17,429 nt of DNA from CAZOKO01 sp964580455 (GTDB lineage Bacteria > Desulfobacterota > WTBG01), in assembly GCA_964580455.1 (NCBI GenBank), contig CAZOKO010000058.1, forward strand, positions 1 to 17,429, read 5' to 3'. Shown piece after piece: positions 14,272 to 17,429 of the stretch (positions are counted from its first letter, which is position 1; each line of letters starts with the position of its first letter). The position numbers and the translations under genes were made by a program. A model generated the notes under the pieces. It made no database searches. It was not told the origin of the DNA and was given only the letters and a program-made list of their open reading frames with translations.

Positions 14272-15576
14272 ATGAAATATAGCTCATTCCAGGAATACCT
14301 CAATGCTGAAGAAAAGAGAATCCTTGAAAAATGCAAAGCATGCAGTAAGTGCATTGAGGTGTGCACTAATGTCAACGCCTTCAATTTAAGCAAGGAACAA
14401 ACAAAATCTCTTCCCCAGCAGCTTCTTGATGCCCTTTCAGGCAAGGAGCTTTCCGATCCTGTCTTTCAGTGGGTGTTTGGCTGTAATCACTGTGGTCGAT
14501 GTTTAGACATCTGTCCCAAAGGGATTGACCCTTTAGAGCGAAATTACATCATCAAAACTAAATTTTTAGACAAGGGAAACAAGCGGGTATCCATGGTCCG
14601 TGACCGCATCTTCGACCCTGCTTCAGGTGGTTTCAAAAAAACAATTGATATAATCCACCAGTTGCAGATGAAACCTTCAGAAGCGCGGTGGTTAACCAGG
14701 ATACCAGATAATCCTCCTGACCCGGTGAACGTAGTCTTATTCCTGGGTTGCAATGGCCTTATCAGGCCTGACCTGGCTTTATCTTTAATAGCTATCCTGG
14801 AGATGATTGGAGTCAATTATGTTGCTCTGGGAGGAACAGACTTTTGCTGTGGAATGCCTGCCCAGATAGTGGGAGAAGTAGAGCAATCCGAAAAACATAT
14901 GAGGAACCTGATTGAAAGTCTGACTGCATTTAAACCCCAAACGGTACTCTATGCCTGTGCGGAATGTCTCTATGTTACGACCCGCATTGCCCCAAACATT
15001 ATGAGCATTCCATTTAAACAGGACAGTGTAATAAAATTTATAGCAGACCATATGGACCGTCTTCAATTTAAGCATCCTCAACCCCTGAAAGTAACCTTTC
15101 ACGATTCCTGTGCTCACGGTCGTCTCTGGGGAGATTATGAAAGCCCACGCAAAATATTGAAAGCAATTCCCGGTGTGGAACTTATTGAGATGAAACATGT
15201 TAAACAAGATGCACCCTGTTGCGGTGGAACAGGTGAGATGTTCTTTCCCGGCAAAGGTGAAGACTTAAAAAAGATGAGGATAGAAGAGGCAAAAGAAACA
15301 GATGCTAAAGAGCTGGTTACCATATGTGTAGGATGTGAATTAAGCTATCTAAAGTGGAAAGGAAATAAACCCTTCAAGATAACAAACATTATCTCTTTGC
15401 TGGCAAAATCACTGGGGATTGAAAGAGAGCATGCTCTTGAACCATTTTTCTTCTCTAAAGATATGGAAGGTGTACTGAAAAAATTCAAAGATACTATCGA
15501 AGTCAGCAAATATAGTAAGGATGACTATCGTATGACTTTAGGAAGATTTATCGGGGTTCAATCAAAAGGTAAATGA
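14272..15576 (+). CDS. HdrD/GlcF-like (Fe-S)-binding protein with two CCG domains
   Basis: The protein has 434 residues. Residues 21-31 (C-x2-C-x2-C-x3-C) and 71-81 (same spacing, then P) are two ferredoxin-type 4Fe-4S sites. Two CCG domains follow: C160, C192-C193 (FCCGMPAQ), C229-x2-C232, and C280, C316-C317 (APCCGGTGEMFF), C352-x2-C355. This is the layout of heterodisulfide reductase HdrD, GlcF and LldE-type subunits, whose CCG domains hold non-cubane Fe-S clusters that catalyse or relay electron transfer. Its partner (a membrane cytochrome, FAD dehydrogenase or electron-transfer flavoprotein) is not in the window. The N-terminus is cytoplasmic. The ribosome site is weak (AAAGGAAACC). The stop overlaps the ATG of the GAF fragment as ATGA, implying translational coupling to a sensor, an uncommon pairing. 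Confidence 0.93.
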   Translation: MKYSSFQEYLNAEEKRILEKCKACSKCIEVCTNVNAFNLSKEQTKSLPQQLLDALSGKELSDPVFQWVFGCNHCGRCLDICPKGIDPLERNYIIKTKFLDKGNKRVSMVRDRIFDPASGGFKKTIDIIHQLQMKPSEARWLTRIPDNPPDPVNVVLFLGCNGLIRPDLALSLIAILEMIGVNYVALGGTDFCCGMPAQIVGEVEQSEKHMRNLIESLTAFKPQTVLYACAECLYVTTRIAPNIMSIPFKQDSVIKFIADHMDRLQFKHPQPLKVTFHDSCAHGRLWGDYESPRKILKAIPGVELIEMKHVKQDAPCCGGTGEMFFPGKGEDLKKMRIEEAKETDAKELVTICVGCELSYLKWKGNKPFKITNIISLLAKSLGIEREHALEPFFFSKDMEGVLKKFKDTIEVSKYSKDDYRMTLGRFIGVQSKGK

Positions 15577-15752
15577 AAAATTCACAGGGCTTAAAAACAG
15601 CACCTGAAAAAGAAATACTTAAGCAGCGCATCTCTGCTCTGGAGACCATTACCCTGGAAGTGTCACAATCACTTGATCTGGGCAATGTGCTCAAATCTGC
15701 TCTGGAGAAAACCATCCAAGTTATGGAACTTGATGCCGGAGGTATTTTATAG
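15573..15752 (+). pseudogene. GAF-domain sensor protein, truncated after 59 residues
   Basis: The ATG overlaps the stop of the HdrD-like gene (ATGA). The peptide reads MKNSQGLKTAPEKEI, then LKQRISALETITLEVSQSLD and LGNVLKSALEKTIQVMELDA, then GGIL and a TAG. ETITLEVSQSLDLGNVLKSA and MELDAGGI are the first helix and first strand of a GAF domain, as found at the front of many histidine kinases and cyclase sensors. The family continues for at least another 130 residues. The reading frame is cut at ~15,745, where it meets the convergent dus gene, so the rest was lost by rearrangement. Functional output is unlikely. Confidence 0.8.
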
Positions 15753-16601
15753 ATACCACTTCGTTACCTTGCCCATGAAACCTTTTTTATTATTAGCTTT
15801 CATATCATTATATTTTTCTATGTAAGCAAGGTGTTTTTTAAGGACCTTTTTCTTTGCAGCTAAGGTTGGTCTTTTAAGAGTCTTACCTTTTTTCAAATAG
15901 CTCTCAATATCTCTAAATATCCATGGGTTGCCAAGTGCACCTCTGGCAACCAATATTCCATCACACCCTGTTTCATCAAGCATCTTTTTAGCCATAAAAG
16001 GATTTAATATATTTCCACTTCCAAACACGGGTATCTTTAAGGCAGCTTTGACAGCCTTTATTGATTCATAGTCGACATCGCCACTGTACCCTTGAGAACT
16101 TGTCCTGCCGTGTATAAAAATGATGGAAGCTCCGTTTGTCTGACATATCTTAGCAGTTTTAACACACTCCTTAATATCCCTTTTGTTAAAACCCGTCCTT
16201 AGCTTAACTGTAATTGGAATCCGCAGCTTGGAAGATAATTTTTTAATAATTTTTCCAAGAGTTGCCGTATCATTTAACAGGGCTGCACCAGCTCCTTTTT
16301 TTATTATTTTTTTTGCAGGACAGGCGCTATTGATATCCAAAAAAGATATATCAACAAGAGTTGTAAGTTTTTCGGCAGCATCAAGCATTACACAAGGATC
16401 TCCACCTAATAATTGCGCAGCAATGGGAGAATCTTTCTTAAGAGTTTTTAAAGAACGTCTGCTTGCTTGATTGTTATAAACTGTGGCTTTCGCATCGATC
16501 ATTTCGAAAAAGCAATGCTTAGCACCCAACCCACGACTTATAAGTCTAAAGGGAAGATCTGTTATGCCCGACATGGGAGCCATATATATTTTTGGATTCA
16601 T
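15747..16601 (-). CDS. tRNA-dihydrouridine synthase, C-terminally truncated
   Basis: The protein has 284 residues; DusB-type enzymes usually have 310-340. It starts eight bases after the maf stop, in the same operon. MAPMSGITDLPFR is the FMN-site signature. NSACP with Cys94 is the active-site loop that protonates the target uridine, followed by KKGAGAALL. ITVKLRTGF, FIHGRTSSQGYSG, VFGSGNIL and GILVARGALGNPWIF complete the TIM barrel. The enzyme reduces uridine in the tRNA D-loop using FMN and NADPH. The C-terminal helical tRNA-binding domain is cut short: it ends in VTKWYL and a stop, where homologues typically read WYLKGLP and continue ~30-40 residues. The truncation coincides with the broken GAF gene on the other strand. 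Activity may be lost or weakened. Confidence 0.92.
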   Translation of the reverse strand: MNPKIYMAPMSGITDLPFRLISRGLGAKHCFFEMIDAKATVYNNQASRRSLKTLKKDSPIAAQLLGGDPCVMLDAAEKLTTLVDISFLDINSACPAKKIIKKGAGAALLNDTATLGKIIKKLSSKLRIPITVKLRTGFNKRDIKECVKTAKICQTNGASIIFIHGRTSSQGYSGDVDYESIKAVKAALKIPVFGSGNILNPFMAKKMLDETGCDGILVARGALGNPWIFRDIESYLKKGKTLKRPTLAAKKKVLKKHLAYIEKYNDMKANNKKGFMGKVTKWYL

Positions 16602-16609
16602 GAAGAATA

Positions 16610-17191
16610 TTAACGCAGGAGATCAACGCCCAATTTTCTAAAAAGTTCATCAAGCTTCATCATTGGTAAACCTAATATATTATAGAATGAGCCTTCTATG
16701 TTATCAAATATAAATGTTCCGGGGCCTTCTATTGAAAAACCACCTGCCTTATCATGAGGGCCGGCTATTCTCACATATTTATCTATTTCTCCAGGTGAAA
16801 GCTTCCTGACGTAGACCTTTGATATATCAACTGCAGTTACTGACTTTCCTTTTTTTGCATCAATCACGCAAAGACCAGTATAAACAAGAAGCGTCTTTCC
16901 TGAAAATGCCTTAAGAAATGATTTTGCTTGCCTTTTTGTTTCCGGTTTTCCGATAAGCCGCTTTCCTAATAAAACAACTGTATCAGCGCCAACAATAAAA
17001 CCCTCTTTGTATCTATCTGCTATATTTTCTGCCTTATCCTGAGCATTATGCAAAACATTAAACCTTGCCCCCCTTTTGCAATCCATCTTCTCGCAAGTAT
17101 TGCTCACAGTAACTCTATGCGTTATCCCACACTCTTTAAGTATCTTTGAGCGCCTCTTTGAGGCTGATGCCAGTATTATTTTATATTTCAT
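16610..17191 (-). CDS. maf: Maf-family nucleoside triphosphate pyrophosphatase
   Basis: The protein has 193 residues, normal for the family. LASASKRR (residues 7-14) is the substrate-binding start, GADTVV (68-73) carries the likely catalytic Asp70, and GKP at 81-83, HDKAGGFSIEGPG at ~146-158 and GSFYNILGLPM at ~167-177 are all family signatures. Maf proteins hydrolyse non-canonical or modified nucleoside triphosphates (such as dTTP, UTP or m7GTP) to the monophosphate and pyrophosphate in the cytoplasm; the subtype here cannot be assigned. The ATG overlaps the decayed stop of the upstream BaiN-like relic (ATGA), and dus follows after eight bases, so the three formed an operon. Confidence 0.94.
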   Translation of the reverse strand: MKYKIILASASKRRSKILKECGITHRVTVSNTCEKMDCKRGARFNVLHNAQDKAENIADRYKEGFIVGADTVVLLGKRLIGKPETKRQAKSFLKAFSGKTLLVYTGLCVIDAKKGKSVTAVDISKVYVRKLSPGEIDKYVRIAGPHDKAGGFSIEGPGTFIFDNIEGSFYNILGLPMMKLDELFRKLGVDLLR

Positions 17192-17340
17192 ATACTATTT
17201 CCGCAAATCCATCATGGAGAAAACGCTGCCTGCTATTGTATCCACCTGTCTTCGCATCCACATCTATCACTTCTCCAGTAAAAAAAGCCCCTTTACAAGC
17301 TTTGACTCCATGGTCTTGGGGTTTAAATATATTTTTTACC
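17188..17340 (-). pseudogene. BaiN/HI0933-type flavoprotein, frameshifted 3' fragment
   Basis: The C-terminal signature of HI0933-like/BaiN FAD-dependent oxidoreductases is recovered only by switching frames. NPKTMESKLVKGLF lies in one frame (about 17,287-17,323). After a seven-T run the next frame gives FFTGEVIDVDAKTGGYN, the FAD-contacting end motif. After further slips the tail reads DGFA, then GNSI and TGA. The restored stop (17,188-17,190) overlaps the maf ATG as ATGA. The fragment begins next to the 53-base repeat at 17,377, and nothing of the first ~350 residues remains in view. At least three indels make it non-functional, unless sequencing errors in homopolymers explain some of them. 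Confidence 0.8.
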
Positions 17341-17376
17341 TTTTTCAGGGAATATTTTATCCCAGAATTTGCAGTT

Positions 17377-17429
17377 AACCACAGAGGGCACAGCGCAGCA
17401 AAGCCGCAACCAAAAGAAATATAACCACG
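17377..17429 (+). repeat. 53-base dispersed repeat, copy B, at the window end
   Basis: Same 53-base unit as at 10,628-10,680: 46 of 53 identical, same orientation, same ends (AACCAC to TATAACCACG). The window stops exactly at the shared 3' end of the match. Copy A is followed by CACGAAG repeats, so copy B may continue into them outside the window. A contig ending inside a multi-copy repeat would explain the stop. Confidence 0.85.

Noticed and set aside
15753..17429. Contamination or chimera joining a different organism's maf-dus region
   Set aside because: Not fully excluded, but the 53-base repeat occurs on both sides of the junction in the same orientation, and base composition looks similar by eye. 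A rearrangement within one genome is at least as likely.

Overview
The window looks like a stretch of AT-rich chromosome from an uncultured Gram-negative bacterium. It starts inside a gene and ends inside a dispersed repeat, as a draft or metagenome contig would. The taxon cannot be fixed from sequence alone. Signal peptides, a lipobox, an LPP20-like envelope protein, an HdrD-type iron-sulfur protein, PilZ and GAF modules, and decayed CACGAAG/CGCAG-type repeats fit Desulfobacterota, Planctomycetota (Brocadiales-like) or Omnitrophota-type genomes. No phage, plasmid, CRISPR, rRNA or tRNA signal was seen.

Positions 1-3050 hold the 3' part of a large exported protein with an Ig-like module and a chelatase-like HGS motif. 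A cysteine-rich secreted protein follows, with its own sigma-70-like promoter, strong Shine-Dalgarno and UUCG terminator. Positions 3050-4020 are a gene graveyard: two strong hairpins, an 8-codon ORF, and a minus-strand relic of glycogen phosphorylase in which the N-terminus is joined directly to the C-terminus. A STAS regulator gene (4032-4370) sits just upstream of the relic.

Positions 4743-7820 hold three envelope or secreted proteins. One is a paralogue (in its tail) of the cysteine-rich protein, and one combines a membrane anchor, coiled coil, LPP20-like and NTF2-like modules. Positions 7944-10591 hold four minus-strand genes: a YkgJ-like cysteine-cluster protein, a PNPOx-fold flavoprotein, a small secreted protein and a SagB/ThcOx-like nitroreductase. 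None forms an obvious pathway.

Positions 10836-13586 encode the most striking protein: a 916-residue putative lipoprotein with about twelve 26-residue GNDxY/QGxG repeats followed by HEAT-like repeats. Beyond it lie a convergent PilZ protein, an inverted-repeat element, and an HdrD-like protein with two ferredoxin-type clusters and two complete CCG domains. This last gene is coupled by ATGA to a GAF-sensor gene that stops after 59 residues.

That stop falls exactly where the opposite-strand tRNA-dihydrouridine synthase gene also loses its C-terminus, so about 15,750 is a rearrangement (or assembly) junction. Past it, on the minus strand, lie a frameshifted BaiN/HI0933-type flavoprotein relic, maf and the dus gene, apparently once one coupled operon. 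A 53-base repeat at 10,628 recurs with 46/53 identity at the window end, which weakly supports both sides of the junction coming from one genome. I see no convincing new defence or metabolic system. The best leads are the two CFI-box-like secreted proteins, the repeat-HEAT lipoprotein, and the three pseudogenes and junctions.
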